Shown here: one piece after another, positions 34,639-43,182 of the stretch
Position numbering within the stretch: position 1 is the first letter of the stretch
Layout of the letters: each line of letters opens with the position of its first letter
Assembly: GCF_003337575.1 (NCBI RefSeq)
Contig: NZ_QPJM01000003.1
Coordinates: 186,001-250,000 of the forward strand
Direction: 5' to 3'
DNA: 64,000 bases
From: Phyllobacterium bourgognense
GTDB lineage: Bacteria > Pseudomonadota > Alphaproteobacteria > Rhizobiales > Rhizobiaceae
Made by a program: the position numbers and the translations under genes
The notes under the pieces: model-generated
Databases searched by the model: none
What the model was told of the DNA's origin: nothing
Seen by the model: only the letters and a program-made list of their open reading frames with translations

Positions 34639-35762
34639 CGTTTGCCGAACAGACGCGAACGGGCCTTTTTCACCGCGGCCCAGACGGTTTCGTTTTTCTT
34701 GATGCGGCGCACCAGCTTGCCGCGCGCATCGAGGTATCCTGCGAACATTCGCCCCTTCGCCGTAAGGCTGACATCGGTGTCGTAGCTCGGCACTTCGATA
34801 TCGGACCAGCTGCGTTTATACGGTTCGTCGCCAATGCCAAAACTGTAGACGGCAAGGTCGGTCTTGCAACTGTCCTGGATGTCTTCGAAAAACAGGAACT
34901 CGCCGGGGCTGGCGCTCACCAGTTCATCCTCTGTGATGCCGATGAAATCGATGAACGTTTGTTTTCTGGCATAGGACTTGCCGAGAACCGCGCGATACTG
35001 CCCACCCGCTTCAAGCGCTTTGAGTTGAAAGCGTGGCATTGCCGATTGAACCTCGTGGGCGAACAGCTGCTGGAAGAATTCCATGGTTCCCGCCGGTTCA
35101 TAGGTGTTCTTGATACCAGCCTTGGCGAGCCGCGCTGCCTTGCACTCGAAATAGTTGTTCAGCATCGCGGTGGTCTCGACGGGAGTCGTTGCCGTCACGA
35201 TGCGATATCCGCCTGCCTCCTCGAACCGCCGCGTGTTCTGACGATGCTTCTTCTTCTTGCGTTTGGCATTGTGCCGACCGACCACCGTTTCGAAATCCCG
35301 GTCCAACGTGATACCCAGGCTGATATTGGCATTCTCGCGGCTTTGCAGCTGCATCAACGGATTGGCCTTGCCGTCAAGCTCACCCAACTGCCGTACAAGC
35401 GAGACAACATCGATATCCGGCCGGACCTTGTGCAATGTTTGGAACAGAGTAGTGAGATCGGCCGCCGTAATTTGAGCATCAGCCGCCAGCGCCGGGAAGT
35501 TGCAATTGGCATGCGGCCCTCCTGGAAACGCGGCAATCCGGACCGGACCTCTTTTCACAATCTCCAACGGCAAAAGGAAAACCGGCCTTTCCGCTTCAAA
35601 AAGCGCCGCGACAAGACAGTCTGCGTTGACGCATGACTGCCAGAATGAAAACCAGTTGGCGGTTTGTGCTGGACCCGCAAGAAAATCTTCGCCCAGTTCA
35701 TTCCACAATGCTTTGGCTTCAAGCGGTGCAATTATTTTTGCTTGTCGTGAAGTGATGGACAT
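34635..35762 (-). CDS. GNAT-fold acyltransferase, CelD/BcsL family
   Basis: 375 residues from MSITSRQAKIIAPLE; a TTG 51 bases upstream is the longer alternative. The protein has two FemAB/GNAT-like halves: WFSFWQSCVNADCLVAALFE and RPVFLLPLEI in the first, and a basic RHNAKRKKKKHRQNTRRFEE helix before the C-terminal acetyltransferase core (FFQQLFAHEV). This Acetyltransf_6 group occurs in cellulose and exopolysaccharide loci, where it probably acylates the polymer or its precursors. Its stop overlaps the stop of the convergent Wzz/Wzc-like gene by four bases. Confidence 0.8.
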   Translation of the reverse strand: MSITSRQAKIIAPLEAKALWNELGEDFLAGPAQTANWFSFWQSCVNADCLVAALFEAERPVFLLPLEIVKRGPVRIAAFPGGPHANCNFPALAADAQITAADLTTLFQTLHKVRPDIDVVSLVRQLGELDGKANPLMQLQSRENANISLGITLDRDFETVVGRHNAKRKKKKHRQNTRRFEEAGGYRIVTATTPVETTAMLNNYFECKAARLAKAGIKNTYEPAGTMEFFQQLFAHEVQSAMPRFQLKALEAGGQYRAVLGKSYARKQTFIDFIGITEDELVSASPGEFLFFEDIQDSCKTDLAVYSFGIGDEPYKRSWSDIEVPSYDTDVSLTAKGRMFAGYLDARGKLVRRIKKNETVWAAVKKARSRLFGKR

Positions 35763-35844
35763 TCTTGCGTTCCATTGGAGGAGATGCGAAAGGCGGCGAG
35801 GTTTGTTGATCAACCATATATAAACGTTTAAGTCGCAAGAGTTG

Positions 35845-36945
35845 ATGAACAGAATCCCTTCGATATCTCAAATAACGCGAATTGGTGAAGGAATGGTCCA
35901 CGCGGCCGACTTGATACGAAAAGCCGTGATGAGACTGGCTTGGCATAGCGGCTTTGCCTCAAGCACACGCGACCGCTTTGGCGGGCTCGGTTCCATCATC
36001 ATGCTGCACCGGGTGCGTCCGGATTGTATCAGTCCGCTCGGCGTCACCCGTTCACTGGCGATCACGCCCGTCTTTCTCGATCAAATCATCACGTCGCTGA
36101 AGTCCGAGGGCACGGAAATCGTCTCCATGGATGAGATGGCCGAGCGCGTTAAAGCTGGATCGCCTGGCAAACGGCGCTTTGTCGCCATTACGCTCGACGA
36201 TGGTTACAACGACAACATCAATCACGCCTATCCGGTTTTCCAGAAGCACAATGCGCCATTCACAGTCTATGCCGCGCCTGGTCTGATTGAGGGCGCTGCA
36301 GTTCTATGGTGGGAAATCGCCGAAAAACTCATCGCCAAGGCAGATCATATAAAGATCCCTGGCGGACCGGAATGGCGTTGCGGGACTCTGTTTCAAAAAC
36401 GCGCAACGTTTCATTCCTTGATGCGCTATTTTTCGTTCACGCTGACCGAGCTGGAGCAATTGCCGGTCCTCCGTGAAATGTGCGCCCAGGAGGGGATGAT
36501 GTGCGGCGTGCCCGCCGATCAGGACGTGATGAACTGGAAGGAAATGCGCCAGATCGCCAGCGATCCGCTATGCACGATCGGCGCGCATACGGTTCATCAC
36601 TACAACCTTAAGAAATTGACTCCGGATATGGTCGCGCAGGAAATGCGCCTGTCCGCCGATATGCTGGAAGCAGAACTCGGCAAGCGGCCAGCTCATTTCG
36701 CCTATCCCTACGGCTCTTCAAAAGCTGCGGGACGACGCGAAGCCGGGATAGCCGCGGCAGAAGGTTTTGTCTCCGCCGTCACGACAAGGCACGGCACCAT
36801 CCACGCCGAACACCGGGCCAATATGTGGGCGCTGCCACGCATCTCCATCAACGGCCGCTTCCAGAAACTGGTCTATGCCAGGACGATGATGAGCGGCGTG
36901 ACGACGCCGATCGCCAATGCGGGAAGGCGAGTGGTTCAGGCTTAA
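35845..36945 (+). CDS. Polysaccharide deacetylase family protein
   Basis: 366 residues. The NodB homology domain begins with MLHRVRP and contains AITLDDGYNDNINHAYP (metal-binding Asp pair), IGAHTVHHYNLKKL (His-x3-His) and HFAYPYGSSKAAG (catalytic RxxY/F-P-Y-G region). These carbohydrate esterase family 4 enzymes remove N- or O-acetyl groups from polysaccharides. Placed divergently from the acyltransferase gene and next to the export genes, it probably modifies the same polymer. No signal peptide is evident, so it may act in the cytosol or be anchored via the N-terminus. Confidence 0.9.
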   Translation: MNRIPSISQITRIGEGMVHAADLIRKAVMRLAWHSGFASSTRDRFGGLGSIIMLHRVRPDCISPLGVTRSLAITPVFLDQIITSLKSEGTEIVSMDEMAERVKAGSPGKRRFVAITLDDGYNDNINHAYPVFQKHNAPFTVYAAPGLIEGAAVLWWEIAEKLIAKADHIKIPGGPEWRCGTLFQKRATFHSLMRYFSFTLTELEQLPVLREMCAQEGMMCGVPADQDVMNWKEMRQIASDPLCTIGAHTVHHYNLKKLTPDMVAQEMRLSADMLEAELGKRPAHFAYPYGSSKAAGRREAGIAAAEGFVSAVTTRHGTIHAEHRANMWALPRISINGRFQKLVYARTMMSGVTTPIANAGRRVVQA

Positions 36946-37046
36946 AAGGGCTGGTGCGGCTTTCGAGAACCGGAGCGCAGTGGACATTCTAGTCCATGAG
37001 CACCGGAAACGCAGAAAGTCGCATCAGACGTCCATCAGGGTGAATT
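36941..37046. repeat. Palindromic intergenic repeat, GAGCACCGG family, copy 3
   Basis: Contains GAGAACCGGAGCGCA, a hairpin TGGAC/GTCCA, TGAGCACCGGAAACGCAG and then CGCATCAGACGTCCATCAGGG. The latter is the same module that ends copy 1 (4326-4445). Its left side abuts the deacetylase stop and its right side runs into the 3' end of the DUF2842 gene. Confidence 0.7.
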
Positions 37047-37253
37047 CTTCTTAGGCGCCTTTTCCATCCAGCTGATGATAAACATCGCCGGTACGACCCA
37101 AAGGAATCCTGTCCCGAAGAAATAAAGCAGATGAACCCACGGGCCGGAATTGCCGAGCAGAGCGACGGCAAAGATCGTTGCTACAACTGCATAGACGCAG
37201 ACGAGCGCCACGAGCAGAAATGTTCCGATGAGCTTCTTCAGCCTGACAGGCAT
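37035..37253 (-). CDS. DUF2842 family small membrane protein
   Basis: 72 residues from MPVRLKKLIGTFLL; an ATG 12 bases upstream is also possible. There are two hydrophobic helices (about 5-30 and 40-60) around SGPWVHLLYFFGTGFLWVVPAMFII, the DUF2842 signature, and a lysine-rich end. It is an inner-membrane protein of unknown function found next to ctaA/COX15 in rhizobia, as here. Its last codons overlap the edge of the palindromic repeat, which supplies the end of the gene. Confidence 0.85.
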   Translation of the reverse strand: MPVRLKKLIGTFLLVALVCVYAVVATIFAVALLGNSGPWVHLLYFFGTGFLWVVPAMFIISWMEKAPKKNSP

Positions 37254-37419
37254 CGTGCGATCCATTCTCCAGTTTCGGGCCATCCTCTACGCGTTAAACC
37301 CATCGAGGCAAAGCAAAAAAGGTCGGCTCGAGGTATAAACGCGACGGCGTGTCGCGTGAACCGCGCTTGTCATGCAACCGCTTATGCTGCACCTATCGGC
37401 GCAATAAGGAGCGTCTTGC

Positions 37420-38517
37420 ATGGCTGCCAACACACTATCCCAGGGCATGGTCGTCTCGGTTCAGGACCGCGAAGCGCGAAACCGCAAATATATCCGCATC
37501 TGGCTTTATCTGGTGCTGATCGTTCTGGCGACCATCGTCCTTGTCGGCGGTGCAACACGCATGACCGGCTCCGGCCTTTCCATCACCGAATGGAAGCCTG
37601 TCCATGGCATCATACCGCCGTTCGGCCATGATCAATGGATGGAGGAATTCGATAAATACCGGCAGATTCCGCAATATCAGCAGCTGAACAAGGGCATGAG
37701 CCTGGCGGAGTTCCAGCAAATCTTCTGGTGGGAATGGGCGCATCGCTTTCTCGCGCGCGGCGTCGGCTTTCTCGTCGCCGTACCGCTCGCCTTCTTCTGG
37801 CTCACCGGCAGGCTGGAGCGCCGGTTGAAGCCGCGCATGATCTTCATTCTGGCGCTTGGCGCTCTGCAAGGCGCCGTCGGCTGGTGGATGGTCGCCTCGG
37901 GGCTTGTCGACCGTGTCGACGTCAGCCAGTACCGGCTCGCCACGCATCTCACGCTTGCCTGCATCATCTTCGCGGCCGTCATGTATGTGGCGCGCGGCCT
38001 TGCCGTCTACTCCGAAGCGCCGGCCAATCGCCAGATTCAGCGCTTCGCCGGCTGGTTCGTGCTCTTTGTCTTCATCCAGATTTATCTCGGAGCGTTGGTC
38101 GCTGGCCTTGATGCTGGGCTTTCCTACAATACCTGGCCGCTAATGGACGGGGCAGTCATTCCCGGCGATCTCTTCCCGATCCAGCCGATCTGGCACAATC
38201 TCTTCGAAAGCCCGAAGACAGTGCAATTCGTCCATCGCTGCTTTGCTTATTTCGTGTTGATCGTGGCTATCTGGCAGGCTGTATCGACAGTCCGGCAAGC
38301 CCCCGGCACCACCCATGCGCGCCGCGCCGTGCTTCTTGTCGTTCTGGTAACCCTGCAAGCGGCGATCGGCATCACGACGCTTTTGATGCAGGTGCCGATC
38401 GGCCTCGGGCTGCTGCATCAGTTCTTCGCCATTGTCATTCTCGGGTTTTCCGTCGCCCATTGGCGCGGCACCAAGGGCGCTTATCCGCGTGAGACAGAAG
38501 TCGTCGCTGGGCGCTAG
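37420..38517 (+). CDS. ctaA: Heme A synthase (COX15/CtaA type 2)
   Basis: 365 residues, eight membrane helices. It oxidises the C8 methyl of heme O to give heme A for cytochrome aa3 oxidases. Conserved histidines are visible in [27 protein letters not shown] and LLHQFFA, along with [19 protein letters not shown] at the first periplasmic loop. The start is supported by the hydrophobic onset and family length. The TAG stop (38515-38517) lies inside the CTAG left border of MITE copy 2. Confidence 0.95.
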   Translation: MAANTLSQGMVVSVQDREARNRKYIRIWLYLVLIVLATIVLVGGATRMTGSGLSITEWKPVHGIIPPFGHDQWMEEFDKYRQIPQYQQLNKGMSLAEFQQIFWWEWAHRFLARGVGFLVAVPLAFFWLTGRLERRLKPRMIFILALGALQGAVGWWMVASGLVDRVDVSQYRLATHLTLACIIFAAVMYVARGLAVYSEAPANRQIQRFAGWFVLFVFIQIYLGALVAGLDAGLSYNTWPLMDGAVIPGDLFPIQPIWHNLFESPKTVQFVHRCFAYFVLIVAIWQAVSTVRQAPGTTHARRAVLLVVLVTLQAAIGITTLLMQVPIGLGLLHQFFAIVILGFSVAHWRGTKGAYPRETEVVAGR

Positions 38518-38789
38518 AGCAAGTTTTGTTTATTCAGAGCCAGTTCTGTTTCACGGATGGCGAGACAATCCACGCGGAAGGTGGCGAGGCCGATGTGTGT
38601 GCATCGGACGAAGCCGCCTGACAAAGTGGATGTCCGCCAGCCGGAAACCCGGAGGGCCTGGTGAATTTGGTCCAAATCCTTCGGGTTTCGGCGTCGCCCG
38701 ATGGAAGGACATCGGCCTCGCAAAACCCCTCGACCTTGAACCAAATTCTCTCCGGCAGAACGACTCTGAATAGACAGAATTTGCTCTAG
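38514..38789. mobile_element. MITE-like element with CTAG target duplications, copy 2
   Basis: 276 bases bounded by CTAG on both sides, with inverted ends AGCAAGTTTTG / CAGAATTTGCT. Its sequence is closely similar to 14067-14423 but lacks the ~85-base internal block. There is no open frame. The left CTAG contains the stop of ctaA and the right CTAG the stop of the convergent PIN toxin gene, so the element fills the whole space between the two stops. Confidence 0.88.
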
Positions 38790-39175
38790 GTATCGCGTGC
38801 CCAAAGCTGGGGCACTTCCTTGTAGGTGTGAATTACACTGTCGGCGTGGACCAATATCAAACCGTCAGATTGCGCTTGAGTTATCAGCATCCGGTCGAAG
38901 GGGTCTGGATGTGACCATGCGAGTTGTCCCGCAAGTTCTGCATGATGCGGCGATATGGAGAGCGGCAAAAAGCCATTTCGCTCGATGGCTGCATGGGGCG
39001 AGCCGGAAAATCGTAACTTGCCCTTGGCGCTTTTGATGGCAATTTCCCAGATCGACGCTGCGCTGATGTAGATCTGGTTGTCAGGATTGGCAATTGCGTC
39101 GCGGGTTACAGAGCCGAGTCTATCGGCGCCCTCATCCCACCAGAGAAGAACATGTGTGTCGAGCAGCAGCTGCAT
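38786..39175 (-). CDS. PIN-domain toxin (VapC-like) of a type II toxin-antitoxin pair
   Basis: 129 residues. PIN ribonuclease fold: LLLDTHVLLWW (first Asp), ISAASIWEIAIKSAKGKL (Glu), HPDPFDRMLITQA (Asp pair) and a final acidic HADSVI. This matches the COG3744-type PIN proteins that pair with Phd/YefM antitoxins. Its ATG overlaps the antitoxin stop region by one base. It probably cleaves RNA when the antitoxin is lost. The TAG stop is provided by MITE copy 2. Confidence 0.92.
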   Translation of the reverse strand: MQLLLDTHVLLWWDEGADRLGSVTRDAIANPDNQIYISAASIWEIAIKSAKGKLRFSGSPHAAIERNGFLPLSISPHHAELAGQLAWSHPDPFDRMLITQAQSDGLILVHADSVIHTYKEVPQLWARDT

Positions 39176-39414
39176 TACAATGTGTCATCGTTGAACAGTG
39201 CTGCGATCTCCGGATCTAACGCGTCGAAGTCTTCGGCAATATAGGAGATCCCGAGCGCATGAGCAGGCTTGCGCGGCTCCTGCTGTTTCGGCAAAGGGCC
39301 GAGTTTTGCGAGCGGGATACCATTCTTGGCAATGATGACCTCTTCGCCAGACGCCGCGCGATCCACCAAACTTGAAAGGTTCGTCTTCGCATCATAGAGG
39401 TTGATCTGGTCCAC
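39175..39414 (-). CDS. Phd/YefM-family antitoxin
   Basis: 79 residues from a GTG at 39412-39414, preceded by GGAGAAG; a longer frame upstream runs through the operator and is rejected. VDQINLYDAKTNLSSLVDRAASGEEVIIAKNG is the Phd/YefM DNA-binding fold, and the acidic C-terminus (DFDALDPEIAALFNDD) is the toxin-neutralising tail. It is transcribed first and is followed directly by the PIN toxin gene. Autoregulation through the inverted repeat at 39426-39479 is likely. Confidence 0.92.
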   Translation of the reverse strand: MDQINLYDAKTNLSSLVDRAASGEEVIIAKNGIPLAKLGPLPKQQEPRKPAHALGISYIAEDFDALDPEIAALFNDDTL

Positions 39415-39425
39415 AGTTCTTCTCC

Positions 39426-39479
39426 TTGACCAAGTAGACCAAAGGTACCATGGGCACATCATTTGGTCAACTTGGTCAA
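39426..39479. promoter_or_regulatory. Toxin-antitoxin operator: 18-bp near-perfect inverted repeat
   Basis: Half-sites TTGACCAAGTAGACCAAA (39426-39443) and TTTGGTCAACTTGGTCAA (39462-39479) are inverted copies with one mismatch. Each half contains two TTGGTC units. The repeat lies immediately upstream of the antitoxin start, where Phd/YefM proteins normally bind. Confidence 0.75.
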
Positions 39480-39485
39480 TACGGC

Positions 39486-40337
39486 TCAAACTGTTTGGAA
39501 CACACATCGGATTGCCTCTGCCACGCCAAGGCTGCGCTTCGACTCGTCGAAATTGCCGTCCTCGTCATGCCATGAGGCCGAGAGGCAGGCATGGGTCATG
39601 CCAAAGCCCAGAATGGTTTTTATATCGCGGTTGAAAGCTTGCGAGAACGTCTGCGCCATGGTTGCAATGCGACGCTCGCTTATCCGCAGATCATCGCGAT
39701 CCAGCGGGTTGTAGAACATGTTGGCAGTGTCAAACATCGGATCGCCGATCAGGCCCTTGGGATCGATCACCAGCCAGCCGCGTTTCCCGTGCAGTACGTT
39801 CTCGTGGTGCAGATCGCTATGCAGCGGCTGGACGTTTTGTTGATTGTTCAGGAGCATGTCTGCAACGGCCGCCGCTTCGACGAACTGGCTGTTCACCCCA
39901 CGTGTCCGGCCTGCCTCAGCCTTCTTGAACAGGCTGGCGAAATGCGTCCGCAACGGTATGAGTCCCGGGGGGAAGGGTCGGTTTTGCAGTTTCGACTGCA
40001 TGAGGCGCAGGAACACATTGACAAAGGTCTGCGTCGCGTCGTCGTCACCGTGTTCGTTGAGATGATCAAGCAGGGTGCGCGCGCCGGCATATTCAAGCAG
40101 GAGGTTATTACCCCGCTGCGCCAGCAAACGAATACAGCTGTTGCCGTCGTGCCAGTCCAGATAGCGCGTGCCACCCAACTCTTCCCGCACACCGAGCGGT
40201 GTCAGATGTTTGATGATTGCGGGCTCGCCATCTTCCAGCCGCACCTTGACGATCCGGCTGGTGGGGGTCTCGGCGACGAGTTCGGGGGAGGAGACTTTCC
40301 ACTCCGGTGGGAAAGTCTCCGCTATTACGTCAAGCAT
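39486..40337 (-). CDS. APH(6)/hydroxyurea-phosphotransferase-like kinase
   Basis: 283 residues from the ATG at 40337, within the last codons of argC (8-base overlap). It belongs to the APH_6_hur family: [15 protein letters not shown], the catalytic loop [11 protein letters not shown] and [20 protein letters not shown] are diagnostic. Members phosphorylate streptomycin or hydroxyurea. As a chromosomal gene coupled to argC, a housekeeping or intrinsic-resistance role is more likely than acquired resistance. The substrate is not predictable from sequence. Confidence 0.88.
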   Translation of the reverse strand: MLDVIAETFPPEWKVSSPELVAETPTSRIVKVRLEDGEPAIIKHLTPLGVREELGGTRYLDWHDGNSCIRLLAQRGNNLLLEYAGARTLLDHLNEHGDDDATQTFVNVFLRLMQSKLQNRPFPPGLIPLRTHFASLFKKAEAGRTRGVNSQFVEAAAVADMLLNNQQNVQPLHSDLHHENVLHGKRGWLVIDPKGLIGDPMFDTANMFYNPLDRDDLRISERRIATMAQTFSQAFNRDIKTILGFGMTHACLSASWHDEDGNFDESKRSLGVAEAIRCVFQTV

Positions 40338-41265
40338 TTCCCAACATGAGATCGAGATTCTGCACTGCAGCCCCCGACGCACCCTTGCCGAGATTGTCGA
40401 GGAGGGCGACCAGATTGACCTGGCCGCTGCCTTCAGTACCGAACACATAGAGCTTCATGATGTCCGTATCGCGCAGCTCTTCCGGATCGAGGCGGGGCAA
40501 CATGACGCTTTCGGCCAGCGGCACCACCTGCACGATGTTCTGACCCTCATAATGCGCGGTCAACGCTGCGTGGATATCCGCCATTGAGGCATTACCGTTG
40601 AGATCGTCTGTAAACAGCGGCACCTGCACGATCATACCCTGCGCAAAACGCCCGACGCTAGGCGAAAAGATAGGTTTGCGATCCAGATGCCCATGCACCT
40701 GCAACTCCGGCACATGCTTGTGTTTCAGTGGCATTGCATAGAGGAAATGGTTCGCCGCAATATGATCGGGCGCGTCCGGATTTTCCATCTGCGCAATCAT
40801 CTGTTTGCCACCGCCGGTATAGCCGGAGACTGCATTGACCGTGACCGGATAATCGCCTGGCAGGATACCCGCATCGCGCAAGGGGCGAACCAGTGAAATA
40901 GCGCCGGTCGGGTAACAGCCGGGATTGGCGACGAGCCGGGCATCGGCAATCTTCTGGCGCTGGTCGCGATCAAGCTCGGCGAAGCCGTAAGCCCAGTCCG
41001 GATGCACGCGGTGCGCGGTCGAGGTGTCGATAATCTTCGTCGAGTTGTGCCCTTCGAGAATCGATACCGCTTCCTTCGACGCATCGTCGGGCAGGCAGAG
41101 GATGGCGACATCCGTTTCTTTGAGAAAGTCCGCGCGCATATCCTTGTTGCGCCGCTCGGCTTCCGGAATCGAAAGAACCTCGAGATCGTCGCGGCCCGCA
41201 AGCCGGGTGCGGATCTGCAGGCCGGTGGTGCCGTGTTCGCCGTCGATGAAGATTTTCGGTTTCAT
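40330..41265 (-). CDS. argC: N-acetyl-gamma-glutamyl-phosphate reductase, short (type 2) form
   Basis: 311 residues, the short alphaproteobacterial/plant-type ArgC. It reduces N-acetylglutamyl phosphate to the semialdehyde with NADPH in arginine synthesis. [13 protein letters not shown] is the nucleotide-binding start, [12 protein letters not shown] contains the active-site Cys, and YTGGGKQMI follows. rpsI/rplM and speB lie upstream on the same strand, an order seen in related genomes. The kinase gene downstream overlaps its stop, so the two are translationally coupled. Confidence 0.95.
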   Translation of the reverse strand: MKPKIFIDGEHGTTGLQIRTRLAGRDDLEVLSIPEAERRNKDMRADFLKETDVAILCLPDDASKEAVSILEGHNSTKIIDTSTAHRVHPDWAYGFAELDRDQRQKIADARLVANPGCYPTGAISLVRPLRDAGILPGDYPVTVNAVSGYTGGGKQMIAQMENPDAPDHIAANHFLYAMPLKHKHVPELQVHGHLDRKPIFSPSVGRFAQGMIVQVPLFTDDLNGNASMADIHAALTAHYEGQNIVQVVPLAESVMLPRLDPEELRDTDIMKLYVFGTEGSGQVNLVALLDNLGKGASGAAVQNLDLMLGNA

Positions 41266-41332
41266 GGGAATGCCCTTGGAAGCTTTGAATTCAGGAGCTT
41301 AGCTCAGTTTTTTCTATTGGCCTTGGCTGCTA

Positions 41333-41474
41333 TGCGTGGTTCGACAAGCTCACCATGAGGGAGAACGGTGGGTTGCAAGATAACCACCAATCTCCCAAAT
41401 GAGGGTGATACCGTTGCAAGGTAGTTCCCTGCAGTCAACCAACCTCCCTCATGGTGAGCTTGTCGAACCACGCA
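41333..41474. repeat. Inverted GTGGTTCGACAAGCTCACC repeat, copy 1
   Basis: 29-base arms TGCGTGGTTCGACAAGCTCA... (41333-41361) and its exact inverse (41446-41474) enclose about 85 bases. This is a REP-like palindrome recurring in alphaproteobacterial genomes. It sits between argC and agmatinase, just downstream of the agmatinase stop. Confidence 0.85.
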
Positions 41475-41494
41475 CAGCAGCATTGCCAGGATCA

Positions 41495-42451
41495 TCATAG
41501 TTTTTGGTTGGCCTTTTTCTCTGCCAGTATACCCAGATAATACATCGCGATTGTGGCACCTGCGATCGCCGTCACGTCCGCATGGTCATAGGCGGGCGCA
41601 ACCTCAACGACGTCGGCGCCGACAATGTTCAGTTCCGTCAGATGCCGCAGCACCGAGAGTATCTTTGCGGAGGAGGGCCCGCCGGCGACCGGTGTTCCGG
41701 TCCCCGGCGCGAAGGCCGGATCGAGACAATCGATGTCGAAGGTCAGATACACCTTCCTGCCCGCTGTCCGGGCAATGATCTGTTTCGCAATGTCCGCTGC
41801 GGACATTTCCTCAACCTCGTAGCCATAAACGATCTTCAGACCGCAATCGTCGGGAGCGTGGGTGCGGATGCCGACCTGGATCGAATGAGCAGGATCGATG
41901 ACGCCATCGCGGGCTGCACGGCCGACGAACGATCCATGGTCGATGCGCTTGTTGTCATCGTACCAGGTGTCCTGATGCGCATCGAACTGCACCAGCGCTA
42001 CGGGACCATGCTTTGCCGCATGCGCCTTGAGAATCGGCCACGTCACGAAATGGTCGCCGCCGAGCGAAAGCAGGAACGCGCCGGATTTGATGATCTTTGC
42101 AGCTTCCCGCTCGATCGTCGCCGGGGTTTTCTGGTGATTGCCGTAGTCAAGCAGGCAATCGCCGTAGTCGATCACCGCCAAATCGGCGAACAGGTCGCGC
42201 TGGAACGGATATTGCGGATCGTTGTCGAAGATCGCCGACGCCCGCCGTATCGCCTGCGGGCCAAACCGCGCGCCTGGACGGTTGGAAACGGCAGCGTCGA
42301 ACGGAATGCCCCAAACCACAGCTTCTGCACCGTTCAGATTCTTCGTATAGCGGCGGCGCATGAAGGAGAGGGCGCCCGCATGGGTTGGATCAGTCGCCGC
42401 GCTGGTCAGATTGCGCGCTGTAAAGGCGTGATCGATGGACTTCGATGGCAT
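41495..42451 (-). CDS. speB: Agmatinase (ureohydrolase)
   Basis: 318 residues. It hydrolyses agmatine to putrescine and urea. The manganese-binding motifs of the arginase/agmatinase family are visible: LSLGGDHFVTWP, QFDAHQDTWY and TFDIDCLDPAFAPGTGTPV. The N-terminus GIPFDAAVSNRPGARFGP is typical of agmatinases; the related guanidinobutyrase and proclavaminate hydrolase cannot be fully excluded. It is flanked on both sides by copies of the same palindromic repeat. Confidence 0.88.
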   Translation of the reverse strand: MPSKSIDHAFTARNLTSAATDPTHAGALSFMRRRYTKNLNGAEAVVWGIPFDAAVSNRPGARFGPQAIRRASAIFDNDPQYPFQRDLFADLAVIDYGDCLLDYGNHQKTPATIEREAAKIIKSGAFLLSLGGDHFVTWPILKAHAAKHGPVALVQFDAHQDTWYDDNKRIDHGSFVGRAARDGVIDPAHSIQVGIRTHAPDDCGLKIVYGYEVEEMSAADIAKQIIARTAGRKVYLTFDIDCLDPAFAPGTGTPVAGGPSSAKILSVLRHLTELNIVGADVVEVAPAYDHADVTAIAGATIAMYYLGILAEKKANQKL

Positions 42452-42488
42452 TGGATTTCTGCTCCGGGGATTCCTGCATCTTCAGCTG

Positions 42489-42611
42489 TGCGTGGTTCGA
42501 CAAGCTCACCATGAGGGAGCTCATTGATTGCAGGGAGCCAAGAGATGCAACGTTGGCGACTATCGTTGCAATCAGCCCAACTCCCTCATGGTGAGCTTGT
42601 CGAACCACGCA
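42489..42611. repeat. Inverted GTGGTTCGACAAGCTCACC repeat, copy 2
   Basis: The same 29-base arms as copy 1 (42489-42517 and the inverse at 42583-42611), enclosing about 65 bases of different sequence. It is located just upstream of agmatinase and downstream of rpsI. Confidence 0.85.
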
Positions 42612-42645
42612 CGGCGGCGAAGCTACCGTAAACTTGCATCGGCGC

Positions 42646-42680
42646 AACAAAAAAGCGGACCCGAAGGCCCGCTTTTTGTT
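42646..42680 (-). terminator. Terminator of the rplM-rpsI operon
   Basis: GC stem AAAAAGCGGGCC/GGTCCGCTTTTT with a TTCG loop and flanking T-run on the minus strand, 20 bases after the rpsI stop. Confidence 0.9.
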
Positions 42681-42700
42681 CGTGTCCATATAAAGCGATA

Positions 42701-43180
42701 TTAGCGCTTCGAGAACTGGAACGAGCGACGGGCTTTCGCCTTGCCGTACTTCTTGCGTTCGACGACGCGGCTGTCGCGTGTCAGGAAGCCGCCCTTTTTC
42801 AGAACGCCGCGCAGTGCAGGTTCGAAATAGGTGAGGGCCTTGGAGATGCCGTGACGAACGGCACCAGCCTGACCGGACAGACCACCACCGGCAACGGTAG
42901 CGATAACGTCGTACTGGCCGGCGCGGTTGGCAGCAACGATCGGCTGCTGCAGGATCATCTGCAGAACCGGACGGGCGAAATACTTGCCGTATTCCTTTTC
43001 GTTGATGACGATCTTGCCGGAACCTGGCTTGATCCAGACGCGGGCGACCGCATCCTTGCGCTTGCCGGTTGCGTAAGCACGGCCCTTGGCATCGAGCTTC
43101 TGGACATGAACCGGTGCAGCGGCCTGCGTCGGGGCGACTGCAGAAGTACCGAGTTCTGCGAGCGAGTTGAGCTCAGCCAT
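42701..43180 (-). CDS. rpsI: 30S ribosomal protein S9
   Basis: 159 residues. [27 protein letters not shown] and the C-terminal basic end [17 protein letters not shown] are invariant for S9, whose C-terminal tail contacts P-site tRNA. The ~30-residue N-terminal extension ([15 protein letters not shown]) is usual in alphaproteobacteria. It lies 2 bases downstream of rplM, forming the standard operon with a strong terminator behind. Confidence 0.98.
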   Translation of the reverse strand: MAELNSLAELGTSAVAPTQAAAPVHVQKLDAKGRAYATGKRKDAVARVWIKPGSGKIVINEKEYGKYFARPVLQMILQQPIVAANRAGQYDVIATVAGGGLSGQAGAVRHGISKALTYFEPALRGVLKKGGFLTRDSRVVERKKYGKAKARRSFQFSKR

Positions 43181-43182
43181 TC

